Assembly (NCBI GenBank): GCA_041658125.1
Contig: JBBAAS010000026.1
Span: 1-8,915, forward strand
Origin: JBBAAS01 sp041658125
GTDB taxonomy: Bacteria; Patescibacteriota; Microgenomatia; UBA12405
Reading direction: 5' to 3'
Length of the DNA stretch: 8,915 nt
This document shows, one piece after another, positions 1 through 5,516 of the stretch; within the stretch, counting starts at the first letter, position 1; each line of letters starts with the position of its first letter. The notes under the pieces were generated by a model. The model saw only the letters and a list, made by a program, of their open reading frames with translations. It was not told the origin of the DNA and searched no databases. The position numbers were made by a program, and so were the translations under genes.

Positions 1-104
1 CCACCTTCTTGGTAGCCTTGGTCAAAATTTTACTGGGATATAAAACTACTTCTCTGATCATCAACCAATTGTATCAAATTATTCCCATTTTAGCTTATAA
101 TTAA
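1..104 (+). CDS. C-terminal fragment of an unidentified hydrophobic protein
   Basis: Reading from base 3, an open frame runs to TAA at 102-104 and encodes about 33 residues, beginning TFLVALVKILLGYK and ending IIPILAYN. The composition is strongly hydrophobic, as in the last membrane segment or amphipathic tail of a membrane protein. The stop lies three bases before the fmt start codon, and the -10 box proposed for fmt overlaps the last codons, a spacing typical of this window. The 5' end is outside the window and no family motif is visible, so no function is assigned. The other two forward frames hit stops early (13-15 and 41-43), which mildly supports this frame, but a fragment this short may be non-coding. 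Confidence 0.4.
   Translation, partial: TFLVALVKILLGYKTTSLIINQLYQIIPILAYN
96..101 (+). promoter_or_regulatory. -10 box of fmt, leaderless geometry
   Basis: A perfect TATAAT lies six bases before the fmt ATG at 108, so transcription should begin at or within a base or two of the start codon. No ribosome binding site precedes the ATG and no convincing -35 was found at 16-18 bases. This is inferred from sequence only. Confidence 0.5.
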
Positions 105-107
105 CCC

Positions 108-953
108 ATGACCAAAACTATTTTTTTCGGCTCCTCGTCTTATTCTCTTATTATCCTTGAATCTCTGTTAAAACTTTCCGACTTTCCGGTTCTGGCTGTT
201 GTCACCAAGCCCGACATGCCTGTCGGCCGACAACAAACTATCACCCAAAACCCCGTCGCTCAATTCTCCCACGACCATCAACTTCTCTTACTTCAACCAA
301 TCAATTTTGGTCCCGAATTTATTGAAAAGCTCCGATCTCTTCAACCTGATCTGATTTTAGTCGTTGCTTATGGTCCCCCCTATTTTACAGAAGCGATGAT
401 TGATATTCCTCAATACAAAATCGTTAACATTCACCCCTCTCCCCTGCCTCGATATCGTGGAGCCACTCCCGGTCCTTGGCAAATCATCAACGGTGAAACC
501 AAAAGCGCCGTCACTTTTTTTCAAATTGATGCTCTCCCCGATCACGGTCCGATTATCACCCAAATCCCTTTTGAAATCTCTCCTACCGAAACCACTGACT
601 CCCTTTATCAAAAAGCCTTTTCTTTCGGCGCGCAAAACCTTTCCTCCGTTCTTTCTTCCTACACTAAAAACCCTCAAAAACTAACTCCGCAAAACCATTC
701 TCAAAAATCATATTTTCCAAAATTCACCAAAGATTCAGCAAAAATCGATTGGTCTTGGGACAAAATCAAGCTTGAGAGGTTTATCCGCGCCCTCAATCCT
801 TGGCCCATCGCTTGGACTTATGTCCAAAACCAACAAGGTCAACAATTATCTATGAAAATCTTTGGCTTTAACACCGAACCTACCGAAGTACAAATCGAGG
901 GTAAAAACAAAACTCTCTGGTCCGAAATCTCCAAATACTACAAAATTATTTAA
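108..953 (+). CDS. fmt: Methionyl-tRNA formyltransferase, short C-terminus
   Basis: Transfers a formyl group from 10-formyl-tetrahydrofolate to the amino group of initiator Met-tRNA in the cytoplasm, before bacterial translation initiation. The N-terminal formyltransferase domain (about 1-200) opens with IFFGSSSYS, followed by VVTKPDMPVGR (32-41) and the signature NIHPSPLPRYRGATP (107-121). The catalytic Asn107, His109 and Asp145 (LPDHGPI) are all present. KIDWSWDKI and FIRALNPWPIAWTYV (212-239) match the start of the C-terminal tRNA-binding domain. At 281 residues it is about 30 shorter than the E. coli enzyme (315), and the loss is at the C-terminus. ATG at 108 is chosen because the domain begins at once and a -10 box sits six bases upstream. 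The 3' end overlaps rpmB on the other strand by eight bases. Confidence 0.93.
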   Translation: MTKTIFFGSSSYSLIILESLLKLSDFPVLAVVTKPDMPVGRQQTITQNPVAQFSHDHQLLLLQPINFGPEFIEKLRSLQPDLILVVAYGPPYFTEAMIDIPQYKIVNIHPSPLPRYRGATPGPWQIINGETKSAVTFFQIDALPDHGPIITQIPFEISPTETTDSLYQKAFSFGAQNLSSVLSSYTKNPQKLTPQNHSQKSYFPKFTKDSAKIDWSWDKIKLERFIRALNPWPIAWTYVQNQQGQQLSMKIFGFNTEPTEVQIEGKNKTLWSEISKYYKII

Positions 954-1140
954 TCTTGGCTATTTCACCGCGCAACTTTTTAATACATTTTGTACAAAAA
1001 GAACCGCTTATTTTCTCTTCACCCAACTTCATTGTTATCTTTTGAATATTCGCTCCAAATCTCCGGGGCGATCTGTTTTGAGCATGGGACCGATTTCGTC
1101 CAACCTTTGATCCTTTTTCGCATAAACTACATTTTGGCAT
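946..1140 (-). CDS. rpmB: Ribosomal protein bL28, zinc-ribbon type
   Basis: A 64-residue component of the large ribosomal subunit. It starts MPKCSLCEKGSKVGRNRSHA, continues with RSPRRFGANIQKI (23-35) and ends with SFCTKCIKKL, the normal order of blocks in L28. Four cysteines in two CxxC pairs (4, 7, 49, 52) mark the zinc-binding form. The frame is open upstream to 1233, but the extra 31 residues have no L28 counterpart, so ATG at 1138-1140 is the start. An extended -10 (TGTTATCAT) ends seven bases before it, predicting a leaderless mRNA. The gene is tail-to-tail with fmt (eight-base overlap) and head-to-head with the M50 protease gene. The family is certain; the start is nearly so. Confidence 0.93.
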   Translation of the reverse strand: MPKCSLCEKGSKVGRNRSHAQNRSPRRFGANIQKITMKLGEEKISGSFCTKCIKKLRGEIAKIK

Positions 1141-1147
1141 AGGGCCT

Positions 1148-1156
1148 ATGATAACA
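1148..1156 (-). promoter_or_regulatory. Extended -10 of rpmB, overlapping the opposing start codon
   Basis: On the minus strand TGTTATCAT (TG-n-TATCAT) is followed by seven bases and the rpmB ATG. Its last three bases are the reverse complement of the ATG at 1148, the upstream candidate start of the divergent protease gene. No clear -35. Confidence 0.5.
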
Positions 1157-1774
1157 TTAAAAGATTTACAAATAAATATGGCAAGTCTTTTCCCCATTCT
1201 TTCGATCTTAGGTCTTATTGTCGCCATCACCATTCATGAGTTCTCTCATGCTTTCGTTGCCGACCGGCTTGGTGACCCCACCGCCCGATCTCAAGGACGC
1301 CTCTCCCTCAATCCCCTCCGCCACCTTGACCCATTGGGAACCCTAATGCTTATATTTGCTCATTTCGGTTGGGGCAAGCCGGTACCAATCGATCCCTACA
1401 ACTTTAAAAACCCCCGCCGCGACGAACTTTTAACCGCCCTCGCCGGACCTGCCAGTAATATTCTTTTGGCCGTTTTACTTTCCCTGCTCTTCCGCTTTCT
1501 CTCCCCCTCACTTTTTAAAGATATTCTCTATGTCATTATAGGAACCAATATTATGCTGGCTGTCTTTAACCTTCTTCCTATTCCTCCGCTTGACGGTTCG
1601 AAAATTTTTCTTAACCTTTTACCTTTAGAAAAGTCCCAAGAATGGGAAAATTCTCTTGGTCAATATGGTCCGTTTTTACTTCTTTTGCTCGTCTTTCTCC
1701 CCATCAATGGCAGTAACATAATTAGCCTCATTATTTCCCCTATTATCAACTTTTTAATGAATTTTCTCACTTGA
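1148..1774 (+). CDS. M50 (site-2-type) membrane zinc metalloprotease
   Basis: An intramembrane zinc protease of family M50, short type without a PDZ domain, in the cytoplasmic membrane. The substrate is unknown; relatives cleave membrane-bound anti-sigma factors or signal-peptide remnants. The zinc site is visible: HEFSH at 30-34 (His30, Glu31, His34) in the first hydrophobic segment, LTALAGPASN (95-104) in the central segment, and NLLPIPPLDG (141-150) with the third ligand Asp149. Other hydrophobic segments lie near 105-117, 124-143 and 176-203. The product is 208 residues from ATG 1148. ATG 1178 (residue 11, MASLFPILSI) is an equally plausible start, because ATG 1148 sits inside the rpmB -10 box and the first ten residues are polar. 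Neither start has a Shine-Dalgarno sequence. Confidence 0.9.
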   Translation: MITLKDLQINMASLFPILSILGLIVAITIHEFSHAFVADRLGDPTARSQGRLSLNPLRHLDPLGTLMLIFAHFGWGKPVPIDPYNFKNPRRDELLTALAGPASNILLAVLLSLLFRFLSPSLFKDILYVIIGTNIMLAVFNLLPIPPLDGSKIFLNLLPLEKSQEWENSLGQYGPFLLLLLVFLPINGSNIISLIISPIINFLMNFLT

Positions 1775-1799
1775 CAAGTTTTAGCCAAAGTCTCATTAT
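1771..1799 (+). promoter_or_regulatory. Sigma70-type promoter of the Pro/Thr-rich protein gene
   Basis: A perfect -35 TTGACA (1771-1776) shares bases with the protease stop codon. After exactly 17 bases comes CATTAT (1794-1799, four of six -10 positions), and six bases later the ATG at 1806. Transcription would begin at the start codon. It is one of the best-formed promoters in the window. Confidence 0.6.
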
Positions 1800-1805
1800 T
1801 ATTCC

Positions 1806-2249
1806 ATGAACAATAAAATTACCGCTGGTTTTTTAGTCGTTTTCTTAGTTCTTTTTACTTCTCTTGTCTCTCTTCAAATTACCAATCTTTTTTTCCCCGG
1901 CAGTCAAAGCATTTTAGGCCTTAACACCGGCACTTCTTTGCCAGTCTATCCCACCCCGACTATTGCCTATAGACCAACCAGCACTCCCGTCCCCTGGTCA
2001 ACCCCTACCCCTGCTCAAAAAATGCTTCCCTGTTATGCAGTCTACGATACTCATAGTCGATACTGCCGAGGCGTCACTCCCAAACCTACTGCCTGTACCG
2101 GTATTGAACAACTTTACGAACATTTTTGCTATCCCGGCTATTTCGCTACCCCCACTCCCACCCCTGCCTATAGGCCAACTAGCACCCCCACCCCTACCTA
2201 CAAACCAATTTCTACTTCCACTCCCAAACCCCTATTACAAACCCGTTAA
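1806..2249 (+). CDS. Small exported Pro/Thr-rich protein with a four-cysteine core
   Basis: I do not recognise a family. The 147-residue product has a short polar start (MNNK), a hydrophobic segment (about 6-29) that is a signal peptide or single membrane anchor, a Pro/Thr/Ser linker (48-70), a compact core of about 35 residues with cysteines at 76, 87, 97 and 108, and a second Pro/Thr linker (114-142). The cysteine gaps are 10, 9 and 10 residues, suggesting two disulfides in an extracytoplasmic domain. AYRPTSTP occurs in both linkers (54-61 and 121-128), as if a linker-coding unit had been duplicated. Such linkers usually act as wall or surface spacers and may be glycosylated. The start is fixed by a full promoter six bases upstream. 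The stop overlaps the convergent DUF1858 gene. Confidence 0.8.
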   Translation: MNNKITAGFLVVFLVLFTSLVSLQITNLFFPGSQSILGLNTGTSLPVYPTPTIAYRPTSTPVPWSTPTPAQKMLPCYAVYDTHSRYCRGVTPKPTACTGIEQLYEHFCYPGYFATPTPTPAYRPTSTPTPTYKPISTSTPKPLLQTR

Positions 2250-2464
2250 TCTAATTTATTTAGCTTCGCCACCATCTTTTCTATCTCTTTTTCGCTCATC
2301 CCGTGAGCTCCGGCTCCTTCTTCCAAAGTTTCCATCCCGGCGGCTCCGCAACCAACGCAATGTAGTCCATAATCAAACACCAACTTTTCCGCCGCTTTCG
2401 GGTATTTATCTACTAAATCACCGATCAACATCGCCTTGGTTATCTTGTCATTTTTTGTTTTCAT
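2246..2464 (-). CDS. DUF1858 hybrid-cluster-type redox disulfide protein
   Basis: A 72-residue stand-alone DUF1858 domain (TIGR03980-like, 'hybrid cluster protein-associated redox disulfide domain'). The typical blocks appear in order: MLIGDLVDKYPKAAEKLVFDYGL with its Tyr-Pro turn, the CVGC motif (Cys36, Cys39), ETLEEGAGAHGM, and a C-terminal helix. A thiol-disulfide or metal-related role is presumed from the CxxC but has not been established for the family. No hybrid-cluster-protein gene is next to it here. ATG at 2464 is preceded on the minus strand by TAAAAT eight bases away, consistent with a near-leaderless mRNA. A GAGGAG also precedes the ATG, but by one base only, too close for a normal Shine-Dalgarno. 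The stop overlaps the Pro/Thr protein gene by four bases. Confidence 0.85.
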   Translation of the reverse strand: MKTKNDKITKAMLIGDLVDKYPKAAEKLVFDYGLHCVGCGAAGMETLEEGAGAHGMSEKEIEKMVAKLNKLD

Positions 2465-2472
2465 ACTCCTCG

Positions 2473-2478
2473 ATTTTA
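2473..2478 (-). promoter_or_regulatory. -10 box of the DUF1858 gene
   Basis: On the minus strand TAAAAT is followed by eight bases and the ATG at 2464. It stands back-to-back with the forward promoter of the ncRNA candidate, about 15 bases away. No clear -35. Confidence 0.35.
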
Positions 2479-2489
2479 CCTCTTAAAAA

Positions 2490-2498
2490 TGCTAAAAT
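2490..2498 (+). promoter_or_regulatory. Extended -10 of the ncRNA candidate
   Basis: TGCTAAAAT (TG-n-TAAAAT) predicts transcription starting about six bases later, near 2504. That is the first base of the nine-base closing stem of the RNA described next. No good -35 was found, which an extended -10 can tolerate. The match between predicted start and stem edge is the main evidence for the RNA's strand. Confidence 0.5.
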
Positions 2499-2503
2499 AA
2501 ATT

Positions 2504-2664
2504 ACCTACCTTTTGCGATCTTTGAGAAGGCGTTTTTTCTAGCTAACCTAATCCTGTAGGGAAGCGCTGTCTTTGATCTCGTAAGTTTTCAAAGTAGCCT
2601 CCCGCCATGCTTTATAGCGTGGAAAAGTCACTATCGAAGCTCTCACCTAAGGTAGGTATTTTAT
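2504..2664 (+). ncRNA. Structured RNA candidate with 6S-like architecture
   Basis: This stretch has no convincing reading frame and folds as one unit. The ends form a perfect nine-pair stem, ACCTACCTT (2504-2512) with AAGGTAGGT (2649-2657). Inside, TGAGA (2523-2527) can pair with TCTCA (2641-2645). A long apical arm combines GGGA/TCCC (2559-2562 with 2600-2603), CTG/TAG (2567-2569 with 2595-2597, one G-U pair) and CTTTGA/TCAAAG (2571-2576 with 2589-2594). CCATGC (2605-2610) pairs with GCGTGG (2617-2622) as a small hairpin on the 3' side. A closing stem, open centre with a 3'-side hairpin, apical arm and about 160 bases are the hallmarks of 6S RNA, the RNA polymerase-binding regulator. A T-rich run follows and could end transcription. 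Assignment to 6S rests on shape alone. SRP, RNase P and tmRNA motifs are absent. Confidence 0.5.
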
Positions 2665-3801
2665 TATTCCCTCTTCAATCTTTTTCAAGCTCGACTTATT
2701 TTTCGTCGCCTCGTCTTTGATATTTTTCATATATTTTTCTTCATATAGTTTTGGATATTCCAGATATCTTAGTAAAAACCGGAAAAGATCCAAATTTTTT
2801 TCCTTGACCCAACCCAACTTCTTTTCTAAAATTATCTCCAAATTGCCGTCTTCCTGGCCTCCGATATGGGTTATCGCCACAAATGGTTTTTCACAGGCCA
2901 TACAGTCAAATAAAAAGTTCGGCCCGGCTTTCCCAAAAACCATATCACATCCGGCCAACACTTCAGCCATGTTTTCAATCCACCCCAAATTCTTTATTTG
3001 AATTAAGTTGTCTTTTCTTACCCCTTTTAGCAATTTTTGATACTGTTCTACCAAATTATAGGCAAACTTGTCCGTTCCGGCGTTAAATACAAACCCAACT
3101 TTACGGTCTACCATTAAAAGCATCGGTAAAATTTTTGGCAAAACATTATTTCCCAAGCTTCCCCCTCCCACAAAAATCACCGGTCTGTCATCCTCAAACC
3201 CCAACTTTTTTTTGTAATTTGCAATTTGTAATTTGGTAAATTTTTGGTACATCTGTTCCCTTACCCACCAACCGGTTTTTAGCACTTTGTCTTTGGTTAT
3301 TCCATAATCCCCGGCCATGTTTTCCCCTACTTCGTCATAAACCAAATGCATATCGGCATTTTCCACAAAAGATACCGGGTTTACTGACCACGGATCGGCT
3401 ACGACCGTCCACAACTTAAACTCATACTTTCCTTCCCCTTTCATTTTTCCTAAAGTTTGTGAATGAAAAAAATAAGCCGAAATCACCAAATCCGGCCGAT
3501 ACTTAGCTATTACCGACCTAATTTTCGGTAATCCCATTTTCGACAAATTATTCAAATACTCTCTAGCCGTTTGGCTCTCTACCGCCAATTTATAAGCCCA
3601 TCTATTACTCCGAGGCATCGTTCGGTATGTCCAGGTATACAAATCTGCCCCGATTCCCAAATCACTTTTAACCTCCACATACTCTACTTTCCACCCATTT
3701 TCTTTTTCTTTTGGTTTCAAATAATTGTAAATTGACCGGGCAATCGACCGATGTCCCCACGGCATCGTATCCGTCAGCACCAGTATCTTTTTGATTTTCA
3801 T
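2647..3801 (-). CDS. GT28-type glycosyltransferase (diacylglycerol glycosyltransferase/MurG-like)
   Basis: A 384-residue GT-B glycosyltransferase resembling the MGDG synthase/UgtP and MurG group, likely moving a sugar from a nucleotide donor onto a membrane lipid at the inner membrane face. The acceptor is not evident. Numbered from the ATG, the N-terminal domain begins KKILVLTDTMPWGHRSIA, where MurG-type proteins have their Gly-rich acceptor loop. VADPW (134-138) and KTGWWVREQ (175-183) follow. The C-terminal domain opens VIFVGGGSLGNN (208-219), and the donor-binding stretch is CDMVFGKAGPNFLFDCMACE (285-304) with HIGGQEDGN (312-320). ATG at 3799-3801 is chosen because the Rossmann fold begins at once; its A is the last base of the tRNA-Thr CCA. 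An in-frame TTG at 3810 lies inside the tRNA. The gene probably has no promoter of its own. The interdomain linker (about 188-197) is encoded by a seven-base tandem repeat. Confidence 0.87.
   Translation of the reverse strand: MKIKKILVLTDTMPWGHRSIARSIYNYLKPKEKENGWKVEYVEVKSDLGIGADLYTWTYRTMPRSNRWAYKLAVESQTAREYLNNLSKMGLPKIRSVIAKYRPDLVISAYFFHSQTLGKMKGEGKYEFKLWTVVADPWSVNPVSFVENADMHLVYDEVGENMAGDYGITKDKVLKTGWWVREQMYQKFTKLQIANYKKKLGFEDDRPVIFVGGGSLGNNVLPKILPMLLMVDRKVGFVFNAGTDKFAYNLVEQYQKLLKGVRKDNLIQIKNLGWIENMAEVLAGCDMVFGKAGPNFLFDCMACEKPFVAITHIGGQEDGNLEIILEKKLGWVKEKNLDLFRFLLRYLEYPKLYEEKYMKNIKDEATKNKSSLKKIEEGIIKYLP
3211..3236. repeat. Seven-base tandem repeat inside the glycosyltransferase gene
   Basis: TTTGTAA-TTTGCAA-TTTGTAA-TTTGG on the + strand gives three full copies and a partial one. 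Three copies equal 21 bases, so the frame is kept. They encode part of FTKLQIANYKKKLG, in the variable linker between the two glycosyltransferase domains. Confidence 0.6.
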
Positions 3802-3876
3802 GGAGCCCAAAGTCAGACTCGAACTGACGACCTAGTGTTTACAAAACACTTGCTCTACCAACTGAGCTATTTGGGC
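3801..3876 (-). tRNA. tRNA-Thr(TGT), CCA encoded
   Basis: A complete 76-base cloverleaf reads ACA codons. Acceptor GCCCAAA/TTTGGGC, D arm GCTC/GAGC with loop AGTTGGTA, anticodon stem AGTGT/ACACT with loop TTTGTAA (anticodon TGT), five-base variable region, T arm GTCAG/CTGAC with loop TTCGAGT, discriminator T and encoded CCA. All stems pair perfectly. The A of the CCA is also the A of the downstream glycosyltransferase ATG. The other two tRNAs here lack an encoded CCA. The upstream -10 predicts a transcript starting at about the first tRNA base. Confidence 0.97.
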
Positions 3877-3884
3877 TTCAGTTG

Positions 3885-3893
3885 ATTATATCA
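3885..3893 (-). promoter_or_regulatory. Perfect extended -10 of tRNA-Thr(TGT)
   Basis: On the minus strand TGATATAAT (TG-n-TATAAT, full consensus) is followed by eight bases and then the tRNA. The predicted start is at or one base before the mature 5' end. The box is inside the 13-base dyad TTGATATAATCAA (arms TTGAT/ATCAA). It lies between iscU and the tRNA. Confidence 0.65.
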
Positions 3894-3894
3894 A

Positions 3895-4329
3895 TTAATG
3901 CCTTCCTCTAGTCAAAATCTTTTGATGTTTTATTTCCAAATCTTCTGGTATTTCCCTTTTATTTTTTACTAAATATTCATATATCGCCTCGCCCAGCGCA
4001 TCGATTGCTAAAAGCGAACAATGGACTTTAATCGGTGGCAAACCACCTAAGTCTTTTATTACCTGTTCATAATCCAATTTCAATACCTCATCCAAAGTTT
4101 TCCCCTTAGCCATATCCGTCACCGCGCTTGATGTTGCTATTGCCGCCGCACAGCCATAAGTTTCAAATTTTATATCCTCAATTTTGTCATCTTTAACCTT
4201 TATATATAGCCTCATCACATCCCCGCAAGCCATATTTCCCACTTCCCCCACTCCGTCTGGTTTAGCAATTTTTCCCAAATTATGGGGATTTCTAAAATGC
4301 TTTAAAACTATTTTTGAATAATTCATCAT
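3895..4329 (-). CDS. iscU: IscU/NifU-type Fe-S cluster assembly scaffold
   Basis: The scaffold on which iron and cysteine-derived sulfur are assembled into [2Fe-2S] or [4Fe-4S] clusters before transfer to target proteins. It begins YSKIVLKHFRNPHNLGK, the usual IscU opening. All three ligand cysteines are present: Cys35 in ACGD with Asp37, Cys60 in ETYGCAAAIATSS, and Cys104 in KVHCSLLAIDAL with His103. At 144 residues it is near the size of SufU/IscU proteins. The start ATG overlaps the nifS stop in ATGA, so the two are translationally coupled, and no Shine-Dalgarno is visible. A second ATG follows immediately at 4326. IscU versus SufU is not settled, since no other isc or suf gene is in view. 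Confidence 0.95.
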   Translation of the reverse strand: MMNYSKIVLKHFRNPHNLGKIAKPDGVGEVGNMACGDVMRLYIKVKDDKIEDIKFETYGCAAAIATSSAVTDMAKGKTLDEVLKLDYEQVIKDLGGLPPIKVHCSLLAIDALGEAIYEYLVKNKREIPEDLEIKHQKILTRGRH

Positions 4330-5495
4330 ATTTTTGTTTTAAACGGCGAAATCTGCCTTAACTTTAAAATAATCTTTGGCAAAATTTCTAAAACATAATT
4401 TACTTCTTTTTCCGTTGTCCACCTTCCCAGGCTAAACCTGATCGACCCATGAGCTACTTTTGCCTCCAAGCCCATCGCCGTCAATACATGGCTCGGTTCC
4501 AAAGTTCTTGACGAACAAGCCGACCCGGTCGACACCGCCACTCCTTCTTGATCAAGCATCATCAAAATCGACTCCCCTTCCACGTTTTCAAATGAAATAT
4601 TTACATTATTTGGTAACCTTTTTACCGGGTCTCCATTCAATCTGGTTCCTTCAATATTTTTTAAGATGTTTTGAATCATCTTATCCCTCAATTGCATTAA
4701 TCTAGCCGACTCCTCGGCCATTTCATTATTACAAATTTCCGCAGCTTTAGCCATTCCTACAATCGCCGGCACATTTACTGTCGCCGATCTCATCCCACCC
4801 TCGTGTCCCCCGCCATGCAATAAGGCTTCTATTTTTACTCCTTCCCGGATATACAAAATCGCCGCTCCTTTTGGTCCGTAAATTTTATGTGACGAAGCCG
4901 TTAAAAGATCAATTTTCATTTTGGCAACATCAATTGGGATTTTGCCAAAACTTTGCGAAGCATCAGTATGAAAATAAACTCCGGCTTCCCGACAAATTTT
5001 TCCTATTTCTTCGATATTATTTATGGTTCCCACTTCATTGTTGGCATGGATTACTGATACCAAAATCGTTTCTTTTTTAATTGCTTTTTTCAATTCCTCT
5101 ATTTTTACCAAGCCATTTTCATCCACCGGTAATTTAGTTACTTCAAAGCCCTGTTTTTCCATCCATTTAGCACTTTCCATTACACAATCGTGCTCGGTCG
5201 CCGAAATAATTATATGTTTCCCCTTCTCTTTATTTGCCCAAGTTATTCCCTTAATTACGGTATTATTGCTTTCCGTCGCACTGCTCGTAAAATATACTTC
5301 TGTTTCTTTAGCTCCCAAAATTTTTGCTATTATTTTTCGGCTCCTTTCCAAAGCTATCCCGGCTTCTGACCCTTCCTGATGTAACGAGGCCGTATTGCCA
5401 AATTTTTCTGAAAAATATGGCAACATCATTCTCACCACCAACGGATCTATCGGTGTTGTCGCCGCATAGTCCATATAAATTCTTCTTGTACTCAT
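4326..5495 (-). CDS. nifS: Cysteine desulfurase, NifS/IscS family
   Basis: A PLP enzyme that takes sulfur from cysteine, leaving alanine, and holds it as a persulfide for IscU and probably tRNA thiolation. Numbered from ATG 5495 (389 residues), RIYMDYAATTP (5-15) is the family start. TEHD with His102, HANNEVGT (150-157), HTDASQSFGK (176-185), the PLP lysine Lys204 in SSHKIYGPKG, and the catalytic Cys327 in STGSACSSRTLEPSHVL follow. The Cys loop is long, as in class I (IscS/NifS) rather than SufS. An ATG five codons upstream (5510) is possible, but it overlaps the -10 box TATGAT. A TTGATT-17-TATGAT promoter ends ten bases before ATG 5495, so that start is preferred. It forms a two-gene operon with iscU. 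Confidence 0.95.
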   Translation of the reverse strand: MSTRRIYMDYAATTPIDPLVVRMMLPYFSEKFGNTASLHQEGSEAGIALERSRKIIAKILGAKETEVYFTSSATESNNTVIKGITWANKEKGKHIIISATEHDCVMESAKWMEKQGFEVTKLPVDENGLVKIEELKKAIKKETILVSVIHANNEVGTINNIEEIGKICREAGVYFHTDASQSFGKIPIDVAKMKIDLLTASSHKIYGPKGAAILYIREGVKIEALLHGGGHEGGMRSATVNVPAIVGMAKAAEICNNEMAEESARLMQLRDKMIQNILKNIEGTRLNGDPVKRLPNNVNISFENVEGESILMMLDQEGVAVSTGSACSSRTLEPSHVLTAMGLEAKVAHGSIRFSLGRWTTEKEVNYVLEILPKIILKLRQISPFKTKI

Positions 5496-5496
5496 A

Positions 5497-5516
5497 ACTA
5501 CTACGATCATAGTAGT
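5497..5516. promoter_or_regulatory. Palindrome at the nifS promoter, possible operator
   Basis: Read on the minus strand, ACTACTATGATCGTAGTAGT has perfect seven-base arms (ACTACTA/TAGTAGT) around TGATCG. It covers the nifS -10 box and stops just before ATG 5495, a position where a bound repressor would block transcription. An Fe-S-sensing Rrf2/IscR-type regulator is one idea, but the sequence is not a known IscR box that I can recognise. Confidence 0.4.

Noticed and set aside
1141..1233. Upstream extension of rpmB by 31 residues
   Set aside because: L28 proteins begin at MPKC. The extra residues have no counterpart, and the -10 box lies inside the extension.
2465..2471. GAGGAG before the DUF1858 ATG as a Shine-Dalgarno site
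   Set aside because: Only one base separates it from the ATG, which is too close for normal pairing with the ribosome. It is probably chance.
1963..2559. Long + frame overlapping the Pro/Thr protein, the DUF1858 gene and the ncRNA candidate
   Set aside because: It crosses two better-supported genes, and its Pro/Leu/Ser-rich product merely reflects C-rich DNA read in another frame.
2504..2664. The structured RNA as SRP RNA, RNase P RNA or tmRNA
   Set aside because: The conserved GGAAGCAGCC-like SRP tip, the RNase P GAGGAAAGUC-type core and a tmRNA alanine-acceptor end were looked for and not seen.
2590..2664. The RNA transcribed from the minus strand instead
   Set aside because: Its promoter would have to lie inside the glycosyltransferase gene and no -10 was found at the right place. 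The forward extended -10 fits the stem edge.
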